In this document: positions 45,132 through 56,521 of the stretch, piece after piece
Position numbering within the stretch: position 1 is the first letter of the stretch
How the letters are laid out: the number at the start of each line of letters is the position of its first letter
From: Flaccisagitta enflata
Taxonomy: Eukaryota; Chaetognatha; Sagittoidea; Aphragmophora
Length of the DNA stretch: 64,000 nucleotides
Direction: 5' to 3'
NCBI GenBank assembly: GCA_965153355.1
Contig: OZ231127.1
Coordinates: forward strand, 45,012,001 to 45,076,000
Translations under genes and position numbers: made by a program
Notes under the pieces: model-generated
Seen by the model: the letters and a program-made list of their open reading frames with translations, nothing else
What the model was told of the DNA's origin: nothing
Database searches by the model: none

Positions 45132-45182
45132 CATCGAGAAACATCAGAACCCAGTCAAACCACAAACGAAAAACCCATAAAC

Positions 45183-45348
45183 ATGGCAAAAGATCAGTTT
45201 ATAAAAACTCTTCGTTCCGAGTTTTTCCCGTTGACTGTGATTACTATCTTTGTGATCACCTTTCTGATCCTCTGCTGGTTGTTGGCTCAATTCATTTCGT
45301 GGACGGGAGTCATCTTACTTTTCGTCGCTTTTTATTGGATTTGCACAA
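45183..45348 (+). CDS. BVMO exon 1 (membrane anchor)
   Basis: Start in AAACATGGC. Encodes FPLTVITIFVITFLILCWLL and VILLFVAFYWICT. Donor ACAA then GTAAGT. Confidence 0.85.
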
Positions 45349-48138
45349 GTAAGTTCATTAGAAAACCTCAAGAAGCAAGAGTCGAGGGACAACCTATTGG
45401 CGGACCGCCGGCATTATCTAACAAGGTTCTGGCACTTTAGAAAGTAATGAAAGTTGAAACAACATTATCTTTACAAATTGAGGCCGTGAAAGTGTTTTCT
45501 AATCAATATTGCTTATGACGGTACTTCCACCAGTAAATTAGAAATCTTTGACAATTTCAAATGTTCCAATTTTCATTACTTGAGCATTTCTCGCGAGATA
45601 ACATTTCCCACTTTCAAAAATCCAGCGTGATTGTCAACGAGGCTGAATAGTGAATACACGGCTACCCAGCCAGCAGGGGCGGCAGTATTTGTTAGAGAAT
45701 GTCATCTCTCTTCTTCCTTTCTTTCCTTTACACAGAAGACCCACCGTCGCCCTCCGCGGCCGAGTTGGAAAAGCGTCAATCTACCAAAGTGGTCATCGTG
45801 GGTGCCGGTTACTCCGGCCTGTGCATGGCCATCAAGCTCAAAGCCGCCGGTGTCCCTTACGTCATCTTGGAAAAGTCGTCCGGCTTGGGCGGGACGTGGT
45901 ACGACAACACGTACCCCGGCTGCGCCTGCGACATCATGTCTCACCTGTACTCCTTGTCCTTCTTCCCCAACCCGTTCTGGACGACGAGTTTCCCATCTCA
46001 GCCGGAGATCCTGGCTTATTTGAAGCGAGTCGGTGATCATTACGACTTGTTGCCGTGCATCCGGTTCGGCGTCCGCGTCGACGAGTGTCGTTGGGACGAA
46101 GATCGATCTCGATGGACGGTGACTTCGACTTCTGGCGAGTCTTTCGTCGGTCAATTCCTCGTTTCCGGCATCGGCTCTTTGCACGTGCCCAACACGCCCA
46201 ATTTCAAAGGCAAAGACGACTTCGAAGGTGAACTGTCCCCCATCAACCCTGATGATAAAAAAAAAAAAAAAAACACCTTACGCCATTTGATCCCACTCAA
46301 CCCAACTACACAGTCCATCAAATCCCACCCAGATGATTAAAAAAAAACACCCGTAAGGCAGAACAGCCTATTTTTTTATTCAACATCAACTAGTTCAAAA
46401 AATATTGACCTCACTAGGATTTTCTGATTTGATCTAAAAAGATGCAATTATACTTATCATGTCTACTGATGCTGTTGCACTTTTTACTTGTGTCATGAAA
46501 TTTTAAAAATTAATTCTCATTTAAATTTTTGTTCCCCAGAATAAAATCAATGCATTTGAAACACAGTAATCAGCCCAGGAATCAGGTCTTTCAATCGAAA
46601 TGTTATGCCACTTCATTCCGCTCAACCCACCTACACAGTCCATCAAATCCAACTGATGATATAAAAAAAAACACCATACGCCACTCTATCCCACTCAACC
46701 CAACTACACAGTTCATCAAATCCCACCCAGATGATAAAAAAAAACACACCATGTGCCACTTAGTTCCGCTCAAACCACCAACACAGTTCATCAAATCCCA
46801 CCCAGATGATAAAAAAAAACCCTACGCCACTTCTTTCCACTCAAACCACCTACACAGTCCATCAAATCCCACCCTGATGGAGCCAAACAACCACCTTACG
46901 CCACCTTACGCCTCTTGATCCCACTCCACCCACCTAAACAGTTCATCAAATCCCATCCTGATAAAAAAAAACTTATCACTTCATCCCACTCACCCCATCT
47001 ACACAGTCCTTCAAATGCCACCCTGATGGGAAAAAACACACCTAACACCACTTTATTCCTCCCAACCTATCTAGGCGTGTCCTTCCACACGGCTCAATGG
47101 GATCACGGTTTCGATTATCGCGGCAAAGACGTGGCGGTGATCGGCACGGGGGCATCGGCCGTGCAAACGGTACCGGCCATCGTCAACGACGTCAAATCCG
47201 TCACCGTCTTCCAACGCACGGCCGTCTGGACGTCGCCACGATGGGATTTCGCGTACCCCTCGTTTGTTCAAGCTTTGTTTCACGCGTTCCCGTTGGTCAT
47301 GAAATTGCATCGTTGGTATATCTTCATTAGGCAAGAAATTGGGTTTTTCACCACTTTTCGAAAGGGTTCGCGAATGAGCGAAATAGCTCGTGGTCAAGTC
47401 ACTCGTTACATGGAGAGTGTGATCGATAAGCCCGAGTTGAAACGGAAATTGATTCCCAATTTCGATATGGGTTGTAAGCGGATCACGGTATCCAACGACT
47501 ACGTTAAGAGCTTCAACTCGCCAAACGCCCGATTGGTGACCGAGCGGATCGACCGTATCGCCGCCGATGGCATAGTGATTAAGAAAGCCAGGAAGAAAGA
47601 AGAAGAGGAAGAGGAGCTTGTCAACTGCGACAAAGGAGAAGAGGAAGAGGAGCTCATCAAATGCGACGCCATCGTTTACGCCACCGGATTCGACCTCATG
47701 GCAAGTTGTAAAAATATGGCGGTTCGTGGCAAAGATGGCATTCATTTAGGCGACATTTGGGGTTCCACTCCCAACGCGTATCTCGGCATGACTTGTCCCA
47801 ACTTTCCGAATTTGTTTTATTTGCTGGGTCCCAACGTGGGTCTGGGTCACAATTCCGTCGTGTGGATGATCGAGTGTCAGGTAACGTACTGCGTAGACGC
47901 CGTCCTGACGTGTATTCGCGACGACGTCAAGTCCGTCAACGTCAAGGAAAGCAAAAACCGAGAATTTCAAAAATTCATCCAAGAGTTGATGAAGTTTCGC
48001 GTCTTCCACTCTGGTTGCGCCAGTTGGTATAAAAATGCCGAAGGAGTTGTCTACACGCTGTGGCCGAGTCATCTTCTGCATTATTGGTGGTTGACGAGGA
48101 AATTTGACATGGACGACTACGTCGTTAAAAGGGGGTGA
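45183..48138 (+). CDS. Type I Baeyer-Villiger monooxygenase (flavin-dependent), membrane anchored
   Basis: Exons 45183-45348, 45736-46227 and 47075-48138 join in frame (both junctions phase 1) to 1722 nt, 573 aa. Residues 15-54 form two hydrophobic segments, so the enzyme is probably membrane bound. FAD Rossmann motif GAGYSG (78-83), then GGTWYDNTYPGCACD (107-121) and FEGVSFHTAQWD (218-229, created across intron 2). The last two match both BVMO fingerprints. NADPH Rossmann motif GTGASA (243-248), and the C-terminal YATGFD and GPNVGLGHNSVV as in the family. Expected reaction: NADPH- and O2-dependent insertion of oxygen next to a ketone, giving an ester or lactone. An acidic repeat (EEEEEELVNC…EEEEELIKC, residues ~393-418) is inserted before IVYATGF. 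BVMOs are common in bacteria and fungi and less usual in animals. The gene has introns and local-style flanks, so it is resident in this genome. Confidence 0.93.
45640..45695 (+). mobile_element. Relic of a hairpin-ended element in BVMO intron 1
   Basis: TGAATACACGGCTACCCAGC and CAGCAGGGGCGGCAGTATTT resemble the left part of subfamily A. Confidence 0.4.
45736..46227 (+). CDS. BVMO exon 2 (FAD domain)
   Basis: Acceptor CCTTTACACAG. Encodes STKVVIVGAGYSGLCMAIKL through GKDDFE. Donor TCGAAG then GTGAAC. Confidence 0.93.
46240..47060 (+). repeat. ~70-bp minisatellite filling BVMO intron 2
   Basis: About seven units with CCACTCAACCCACCTACACA, GTCCATCAAATCCCACC and GATGATAAAAAAAAAC, interrupted by ~250 bp of other sequence at 46345-46600. 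The first unit starts within ~15 bp of the donor and the last ends near the acceptor. Confidence 0.85.
47075..48138 (+). CDS. BVMO exon 3 (NADPH domain to C terminus)
   Basis: Acceptor CCTATCTAG. Encodes GVSFHTAQWDHGFDYRGKDV through DDYVVKRG and TGA. Confidence 0.93.
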
Positions 48139-48268
48139 CAGCCGAGGAGGAAGAGGAGGAGGAGGAGGAGGAGGAAGGAAGTGGTTCCGGTTCATGGACA
48201 AAGTGGATGTGTTTCTGGTGATTATTCCCTTAGTCGCGTTTACGGCGTGAACACATAACCATAAGTGC

Positions 48269-48274
48269 AATAAA
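48269..48274 (+). terminator. Candidate BVMO poly(A) signal
   Basis: AATAAA 131 nt after the BVMO stop. Confidence 0.45.
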
Positions 48275-48279
48275 AATGG

Positions 48280-49138
48280 CCGATTTTTGAAAGGTCTGTG
48301 AAGGATCAGAAACTCATCTGAATATAGCAAAATTCATGACACCTTGAAAGCCCTTCAAAAGACCTTTCATTTGAAACTTTTGTGGGACCACTAACTCAAT
48401 GAATATGCAAATGAGAGTAAGATTAGCAAAACCACTTAATTTTGAAAATGCCCATGGTATCTTTACAAAGTTCCATAAAAAATCACAGAAGACGTTGCCC
48501 GATATTGATAAAAATTGAATCGATATTGGGGCAATTACAGGTCAACTAGCACCTAAAATTTCATCGAAATCGATATAGATCTTCTATCATTTTTACTCAT
48601 CTAAAATGTCTCAGAAAATCCGAGTGACAAATTTGGCCCTTTTTTCATGAGGTGGTAATTTAGTTGTTAGCCTTTAATCTGTCATATTTTCTAAAAGAAT
48701 TGTAAAAAATTTGCTGCATGGACTCAAATGAAAGATAATTTTGATGTTTCTACAATGCACGAATTCTAAGATGGTCCCAAAAATCTTTTGACCAAAACCT
48801 GTGCTTAAAGCTGTCGAAAAATCGGCCATTTTTATTGCACTTATGGTTATTCATGATTTTTAACTGAGCGAGCTCGTGAATGGACTATGTGAGCGGTGCG
48901 AGCAAACAAACGAAGCGAGCAACCAATTCGCCCTCTATACACGGTTTTTTTGTCACATGCATATTGCATAGACAGGCTTAATGTCCATTGGACATTAGTG
49001 TGACTTATTCATAGTCATCTATCGATGTATTTTGGGAATTGCACCATATACAAAGTGTTTTTTAGTTTATGCAGAAAAAAACTGGATATCTTGCTTTTCC
49101 TTGCTTCGCTTTGGGCTTTCCTTTCCTAAAAGGCTAAA
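48280..49138. other. Non-coding stretch
   Basis: Contains ATTTCATCGAAATCG-type transposon-like motifs and a GAGCGAGCTCGTGAAT … GCGAGCAAACAAACGAAGCG stretch at 48865-48935. No genes. Confidence 0.35.
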
Positions 49139-49140
49139 TA

Positions 49141-49296
49141 CAGTAAAAAATCATTTTGACGAACTTCAAGGGACCAAAAAAATATTTTGTTACAGAAAGT
49201 TTTTTTAGCTAACATATGAAATAAAAGAAATTCTATAAATGACTTGATTATCATTTCTTTATTGGCAAGTGTGTCCGTTAAAACGATATTTGACTG
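49141..49296. mobile_element. 156-bp TA-flanked element (pogo/Tigger-like ends)
   Basis: CAGTAAAAAATCATTTTGAC at the left and CAGTCAAATATCGTTTTAAC (reverse strand) at the right, with TA at 49139-49140 and 49297-49298. Confidence 0.7.
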
Positions 49297-49359
49297 TACC
49301 CCACTTTGCTTTTGGATGTTCGTTTTTGCCGCTGATGTGAGTGATGAAGCCTTACATTA

Positions 49360-49970
49360 CTATCTAGGAAATGAATATACGGACACCTTACCATCATTAT
49401 AGCAGCTAAACTGCAACAATCAATTCAAAAATGAGAGAAGATCAAAAAACTATGACAAAATATCTTCCATTCAAGACCAAACGGAGGTCAGAAGCTCAAA
49501 CCGTTTTCCCTTGATAGCGTTTTAAAGAGAAACTGTCATTTTACCAAGATCATATTTTGAAGTTTCCAGTTCTAATCTTCAAAAGACAGCCTATGTTGAA
49601 AGAGCTCTCAAATCTAAGCGGATTGACCAAAATCATTTTGCTTGGCCTCGTTAGATCACATTTTTTATAATCTTTTTGACTGTGGAAAATATTGAAGGCT
49701 GCAGTTAAACATATTGCTCTCAAATTATCTAACATCAATACAAAACTAAACTGATTATATGATTTTTTTAGTGCTTGTTGAGAAATAAGGAATACACTGA
49801 TTGAGATTGAGAAATCATAAACCAATCCCATAGAAACCCTAAACAGAAGCAATTTGTAGATCAAAATACCATAAAATGACCAGAAATTGATTTACTTGAC
49901 CATACATTTCATTCAGTGAGTAACAAGACTGACTTTTCTCCAGCTGTCCGTATATCTATTTCCTAGATAG
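49360..49970. mobile_element. 611-bp TA-flanked palindromic element
   Basis: Ends CTATCTAGGAAATGAATATA and CTATCTAGGAAATAGATATA (reverse strand), TA at 49358-49359 and 49971-49972. It shares an internal AGCTCAAACCGTTTT motif with the CAGTATG family. Non-coding. Confidence 0.8.
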
Positions 49971-50109
49971 TACATCATTTTTGCATCTCTGCTGTTAATA
50001 TTCGACAAATACAATTATCATCCTGATCATTTAGTTGTTGTTTTTTCGCGCAGCCACCTCCATCTCGTAAAGCTCGAAAAGCAGCCGCTCCGAGTTACAA
50101 GTGCATGCA

Positions 50110-50765
50110 TGCATGCATACTAGCTTGTACCTAAATGACTAAAAGCAATAAAATCAGTATTCTACAAGTAGTTCTTGTTGTGGCGCTGTCTTGGGCTTCT
50201 AATGACATCAATTTTGGTCTGAAAAATTTGCATCTTGCTGTCCGCACCTTACCTTGAATTTTCCTTCAGCCTATGAGAAACCAAAAATTTCAAAGTGCTT
50301 AAATCTCTGTTTTGAGCTACAGATTTGAAATCTATGAAAAAACTGTTAATTAGAATGCTTTCCTTTTCAATATTCCTTCAGGATCATAGTCAAAATTCAT
50401 CTTAAAGATATAAAAAAGGTAAGTTTGGCGATTTTACATATAAATAAAAGAAAGACAAGTTTGCAAGCTTTGACGTTTGCTGAGCACCTTCATAGTTGGA
50501 ATATTGAAAAAAGGAAAGCACTTTCAAGTTTTTTCTGCAGATTTCAAATCTGCAGACAAAACAAAGATTTTAAGCACTTTAAATTTTTGCTTTCCCATAG
50601 GCTGAAGGAAAAATTCAGGTAAAGGCGCGGACAGCAGATACACTAATTTTTCAATCCGGGAAATTGATGGTGGAAGCCAGACAGCCCACAACCAAGAACT
50701 TGAGGAATTCTGATTTTATTGTTTATTGTCATTTCGGTACAAGCTAATGCATACATTGTGTACAG
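50110..50765. repeat. ~655-bp foldback with ~300-bp arms
   Basis: GCTTGTACCTAAATGAC … GCAATAAAATCAG … GCTGTCCGC … TTCAGCCTATGAG in the left arm is complementary to 50440-50765. The terminal duplication is unclear. Confidence 0.75.
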
Positions 50766-50768
50766 GGT

Positions 50769-50964
50769 GATTTCTTAGTCGCGGATACGCGACTCTAAAC
50801 CTTGCTAGAGATCAACCTATAGAACCCTAAAGTACCCTGGAGTACCCTAAAGTACCTTACATTGCCCTTTAAAGTCAAAATTTCACAAATGTGAACGACG
50901 GACCGACGGACCGACGGACCGACTGACAGACCAAGGTGTAGAGTCACGTGCACGTGACTAAAAA
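50769..50964. mobile_element. Two hairpin ends of the hairpin-element family facing outward
   Basis: AGTCGCGGATACGCGACT at the left in reverse orientation. At the right a (GGACCGAC)n core and AGTCACGTGCACGTGACT (50942-50959) in forward orientation, then an A run. Short TACCCTAAAG decamers lie between. Confidence 0.65.
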
Positions 50965-51004
50965 AAAAAAAACCAAAGAGGAAAAGTCTCACTATCTGCA
51001 ACGT

Positions 51005-51005
51005 C

Positions 51006-51088
<83 letters not shown>

Positions 51089-51185
51089 TTTTTCATTCAT
51101 TCATTCATTTATTCATTCATTCATTCATTTATTCATTCATTCATTTATTCTTTCCTTTTGTCTCTTCTTTATTTCTTTCTTCTTT

Positions 51186-51221
<36 letters not shown>

Positions 51222-51250
51222 TCGTTCGTTCTTTTTTCTGTTTCTTTTTT

Positions 51251-51310
<60 letters not shown>

Positions 51311-51320
51311 TCCTTTTTTT

Positions 51321-51409
<89 letters not shown>

Positions 51410-51452
51410 CTCTTCACTTTCTTGCCTTACTTACTTGCTTACTTACTTACTT

Positions 51453-51500
<48 letters not shown>
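51005..51500. repeat. CTTT tetranucleotide array
   Basis: (CTTT)n with ATTC and CTTA sub-blocks; ~500 bp. Confidence 0.95.
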
Positions 51501-51501
<1 letters not shown>

Positions 51502-51811
51502 TTTCAGTGTTCTTTCCAAAAGAAAAGCGTGTATCGCACTATGCGGGCAATGCACATACTTGAGCTATGCGCTCTTGCACGGGCAAACTAGTTGGACAAG
51601 AGCCATGGTTTTACATGAGTTATAGACGGAATTCCGCTGCCAGCAAGTCCGTTAGAGTGGGGTTCAACCTGTTCGACCAAGTCGTCAGTGTGCGACTAAA
51701 CAACACCATAATACCATAACCAGATCGAACATCGGCCTAAATCCTTTTTTCAGCATCATCAATTATTGATAAGATATCAAAAACACATATTGGCTTTGCT
51801 GATTTTATATA

Positions 51812-52238
51812 CACTTTTTATTTTTTATAAGAACCTAGTTTATAAGAACATCAAGGCTTCAAATTGCCCCAAAATTAAGAACATCTTAAGAACATATGAA
51901 GGCTTCAAATTCTAAAAGAAAATTTTTTGCTAACAATAAAACTTTTGAAGTATTGATAAGAAACTTGAAATTAGATGATTTACAATAAAATTCTGCTATT
52001 TCTAATATAAATGCCATAAAAATATCCTTTGACTTTATAATTTAGTATCTATTATAGTAATTTTAATAAAAATACATATACTTCTAATAATTTGTAGTGA
52101 ATTCAAAGCTTTACTATAATTTTTTTGTTATCTAGAATTAAAAACGCTCTAAGAACATTGAAGGCTTAATCTTGCTTCAAAAATAAAAACATGAAGCCTT
52201 TGGAAAAAAAATGACGTTCTTATAAAAAATAAAAAGTG
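51812..52238. mobile_element. 427-bp TA-flanked element
   Basis: Perfect inverted ends CACTTTTTATTTTTTATAAG with TA at 51810-51811 and 52239-52240. The interior repeats TAAGAACAT…AAGGCTTCAAATTG. Confidence 0.75.
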
Positions 52239-52404
52239 TACTTTGATTGGCTTATGTCTCTGGTGGTCTGCGTTAGATAAAGATTTTTCAGATCACATCT
52301 GTTGAATAGGCTGGTTACCTGAAGGGTGAATTTGGCTTGAAATTTAAAATTCCTCCACCATCTAACCATACATGCTAAGTGGCATTTGGGTAGTAAATCA
52401 AACA

Positions 52405-52540
52405 GGCAGAGGTCGGTATCTGATCAAGAAACCTGCACGGCAACACAATGATTAAGTATAGGAAAGCAATTTTACGCCCATTGAAACTCTTTAGTGTTGC
52501 CGTGCTGGTTTTCTTTCCAGATACCGATCTCCGCTTGCCT
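52405..52540. repeat. Hairpin with ~43-bp arms
   Basis: GGCAGAGGTCGGTATCTGAT and GCACGGCAACAC are complementary to GTGTTGCCGTGC and CAGATACCGATCTCCGCTTG. Confidence 0.75.
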
Positions 52541-52885
52541 CAATTCCTTTTTGAATAAAACATAGAGTGTATGGTTAGTTGGCTGAGGCGTTCTGAAATT
52601 TGACCACATTTGACCCTCTAGGTAGCCGCCCTACTGTTGAAGGCCCTGGAATTGCTGTTTTCGCCCAATGCGGGCAGAGCATACTGTGGGGGGTTGGGTG
52701 ACGAATTCGCCTCGAATCCTTCGCCTCTTCCTGATTCGCCTCTCCCACTGATTCGCCTCTCCCAAAGTCGCCTCTTCCTAATTCGCCACACCAAAGAATT
52801 CGCCGTCAGAATAATTCGCCTCCCCATATTCTCTAAGTGTACGTCTAAGTCTCTCTCTTTCTCTCTCTAAATTTACAGGATTTTG

Positions 52886-53520
52886 GATCTAGGTGAATTA
52901 AACAATTTATTATCGATTGCAACCCACGTTTAAGAACCATTTTTCAAAAAGATATTTTGTGATTTTTTAGTCGCGTGCATGCGACTCTACAACCCGCTTT
53001 GTCCATTGGTCAGTCGGTCGGTTGGTCCATTGGTCACCATTTACTTTTTGCGCTTGATTTTATTTCTTGACCTCCTGCTCTAAAATGGTCTGGTGACCAC
53101 AAATGTGGCCCCTGCCCACCCGCACGCGACACTGGTAGCCGTGTATCCAGCCTTGTTTTTTAAGTCCCTCAATAAAAAATTCCAGGATTTCAAAAATCAC
53201 AAATTTAGGATCTGGAAGATAGAAAAAATTTCCTATCGATTGCACTAATTTTGAAAACCATTTTCAAAAAAAAATATTTTGTGATTTTTAAGACCCACAA
53301 CATGCGACAAAAAAATTTTTAAAGTTTTTGAAAAGTAAAAGAGTAAAGCGAAAATCTTTGGATCCGTTTTTTCTTTGAACTCGCCCCCCATCAAATTTTT
53401 TAATTTTTTGAAAAAAATAATTTTACAAGATTTTGGATCTAGGCAAATCAAACAATTTCCTTTTGATTGCACCCCACGTTTTTTTTCCAAAAAAAAAATC
53501 CTCATCAAGAGTTTTTCTGG
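52886..53520. repeat. Three diverged copies of a ~100-bp sequence, one carrying a hairpin-ended element
   Basis: GGATCTAGGTGAATTAAACA … CGATTGCAACCCACG … ATATTTTGTGATTTTT recurs at 53206-53300 and 53430-53490. The first copy is interrupted at its T run by the element at 52968. Confidence 0.7.
52968..53156 (-). mobile_element. Hairpin-ended element, subfamily A, reverse copy with paralogous empty site
   Basis: AGTCGCGTGCATGCGACT (52969-52986), CAACCCGCTTTGTCC, GGTCAGTCGGTCGGTTGGTC, then CCCCTGCCCACCCGCACGCG, GTGTATCCAGCCTTGTT. The empty-site copy is at 53277-53293 (GTGATTTTTAAGACCCA). Confidence 0.85.
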
Positions 53521-53529
53521 GGCCCCTAG

Positions 53530-54080
53530 GGGCCCCTAAGAAGAAAATAATGAAGTTTAGTTAAAGCCGATGGTGAGAGAAATCGAATCTCCGTCGAACA
53601 AAACCAAGAACGCCTAGATCAGTGGTGATTTGCGCCTTCAATGACTCTCAACACTTCAGGGGGCGAGTTTTTTTTCAAAACGAGATGCGCTCCCAGCCCT
53701 AGAAATTTTAAGTTGTAGCTCGTCCCCTACCACTACTGCATCAGAGCTTCTGCACCACTGCTCAAACTCCTCGAACTCGATTCTAAGTTGTGGTATCATT
53801 GTCACGACCTGAAAGGATGAGTGGTTTTCGCATCACTGCACTGTCGGTTGCCAAATGTTAAGTGAAAGGGTCCTCATTTTGAGTTTACTTATCGCAAACT
53901 TACTTACTTGGTTCTTTGCAAATCTGTCATGTTTCCAATGTGTTAGATCTGTCATGTTTCCAAATGAAAGAATAGAGAAGTAAGCAGACGGAAAACCGGG
54001 ATGGGTTTTTCACAGAGGAAGTTGTCGGTCGCCCAATCGTCACTTTTCTGAAAAGCCTCTATCTTTGTTCTCTCTTAGTG
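53530..54080. other. Non-coding stretch, nothing recognised
   Basis: No supported gene. Confidence 0.35.
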
Positions 54081-54084
54081 TGGA

Positions 54085-54329
<245 letters not shown>

Positions 54330-54714
54330 GTCATGATGTCTGACAAATTATTTTTCCAGAGCCAAGCAATGCCACTATATGAGCTGAGTGACTCAAGGAA
54401 TGCAAACGTCTTATGTTAGCAAAAAGCAAATTAATTGTATTTCTTTTAAGTGTTCATAGATGTCCCCGTGATTGTTTCTACAAGAACTTACAATGATTCA
54501 AAAAAGAGCATCCAAAAATTAGCCCCCTACTCATCTTCCTCACTCCGCCTTACAACTCTTCAGCTTCTCCTCTTCTGTAAATGACTGAGAACTAATTTCA
54601 TTGTGAATCCCACTCTGCAATTCACTTTAACTTGCCTCATGAATTTTTTTCTATTTCTAAAATTTTTTTGCATGCAAGATTTAGAATAACCGATGGACTT
54701 AAAATGAATAATAT

Positions 54715-55615
54715 AAAATATCTTGAAATGACAAAAACGACAAAATTGATTAAAATGACAAAAATAACTTAAAATGCCCTAAAATAACTTCGGACTTAAA
54801 ATAACCTAGAATGATTTAGAATGACTTAAAACAGCATAAATGATTAAAATGACAAAAACAACTCAAATAAAAAAAAAAAATTAAAATGACTAAAACGGCA
54901 AAATTGACAAAATGAAAAAAATGACGAATTTGATAAAAATCACAAAAATAATAAAATGATAAAAATGACAAAAATGACAAGAATATCTGAAATTACTGAA
55001 AAAAATAAAATGACTAAAATGGCTAAAACGACAAAAACAACTAAAACAACTAAAACAACAAAAATGGCAAAAATAACAAAAATTACAAAATAACAAAAAT
55101 GACAAAATAATGAAAAATGACAAAAATGTCAAAAAACAACAAAATGACAAAAATAACAAAAATGACAAAAATAATAAAAATATGAAAAAAAAATATTAAA
55201 AATGATAAAAGAAAATAACTGAAATGGCAAAAAATGAGTAAAATAAGCTAAAATAATAAAATAATAAAAAATAATGAAAATAACAAAAATAACAAAAATG
55301 AAAAAATAACTGAAATAACTGAAATAGCTAAAATGACTTAAATGACTAAAATGGTTAGAATGACTAAAATGACTAAAATGACTAAAAGGACCGAAAATAA
55401 TTAAAATGACTAAAAGGACCGAAAATAATTAAAATGACTAAAATGACTGAAATGATAGAAATGACAAAAATGACAAAATGACAAAAATGACAAAAGTGAT
55501 TAAAGTGATTAAAGTGAGTAAAGTGACTAAAGTGACTAAAGTGATTAAAATGACTAAAGTAACAAAAGTAACAAAAGTAACAAGATGACAAAAGTGATAA
55601 AAGTGACAACAAGGC
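54715..55615. repeat. AATGACTAAA / AATGACAAAA decamer minisatellite (~900 bp)
   Basis: About 90 degenerate 8-11-bp units. It ends GTGACAACAAGGCCGAC, a hairpin-family left end. Confidence 0.85.
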
Positions 55616-55760
55616 CGACTTTACATAACATAAATAACAAAATTGACTTAAATGATGAATTTTTTCCAATATCCCTTAATTTGATAATATGATATACATT
55701 TATTTCCATCATCGTAATCATGAAGATATATCCTTATCTATATTCTATTAAAAATCAAAA

Positions 55761-55934
55761 TTTTTAGTCGTGGACATGACTCTACAACTTATATCAGTCG
55801 GTAGGTTGGTAGAGTTGAGTCCCGTCCGTCAGTCCATAGTCTGTCCGTCACGTTTTTGGAATTCTGAGTGTTTTCATTACTGCTCCTGCCCAACCGTCCG
55901 CAACTGGATTGCCGTGTATCCGGCTTTATTATTT
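55761..55934 (-). mobile_element. Hairpin-ended element, degraded reverse copy
   Basis: TTTTAGTCGTGGACATGACT, GTCGGTAGGTTGG, CGTCCGTCAGTCC, then CTGCTCCTGCCCAACCGTCC, GCAACTGGATTGCCGTGTAT CCGGC. Confidence 0.65.
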
Positions 55935-56519
55935 ATTATGATCAAACTGAATAGCTGTTAACATACAATGGCGAATGCCGCTGGTTTACACAAACCGGCG
56001 ATGCTAGAATCGATGATGATCTCAGTTTTGACTCACTGCGATCGGCGCTCGCCATCAGCAGAAACGGATCGCTGAGTTGCAATGAGATTTCCATGTGGAT
56101 TTACGCAAAGGCTAGCCAAAACTGGACCATGAGACTATATATCTGGGTTCCATATTCAATTCTCCACACAGTGATGTAAAAATTTCCGTGGCAAAAGGCG
56201 GCAATGAAAATTTTTTTCTTCCACATAGGAATGTATACAATCTCTGCACATTGAGACCATATTATCCATGCTAGATGTGCTCATAGTAAGTTGAAACTTG
56301 ACGATGACATCAAGAACACTTGTATTGACATTGTTCAATGGTTGTATTCAATGAGAAAAATATTGCCTTTTTTTTCGCTAAATAAAACCACTCCAAACAG
56401 TGTGCAATGGCAGCTTATAAATCTGACTTTTTCCTCATCTATGCGAATGTATCACCTTCGTCAAGTTATGTACGTAATGAGAGGTGTTACGAAAGCACGC
56501 CGTGAAGCGTCTTTAAGGC
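55935..56519. other. Non-coding stretch, nothing recognised
   Basis: A frame at 56291-56545 has no recognisable family. Confidence 0.3.
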
Positions 56520-56521
56520 TA

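Noticed and set aside
45183-48138. Recent bacterial contamination or transfer as explanation of the BVMO
   Set aside because: It has two introns, a membrane anchor on a separate exon and local repeat relics in its intron. Older transfer cannot be judged without a phylogeny.
45702-48330. Minus-strand frames over the BVMO (160, 224 and 194 residues)
   Set aside because: Shadows of the GC-richer BVMO exons.
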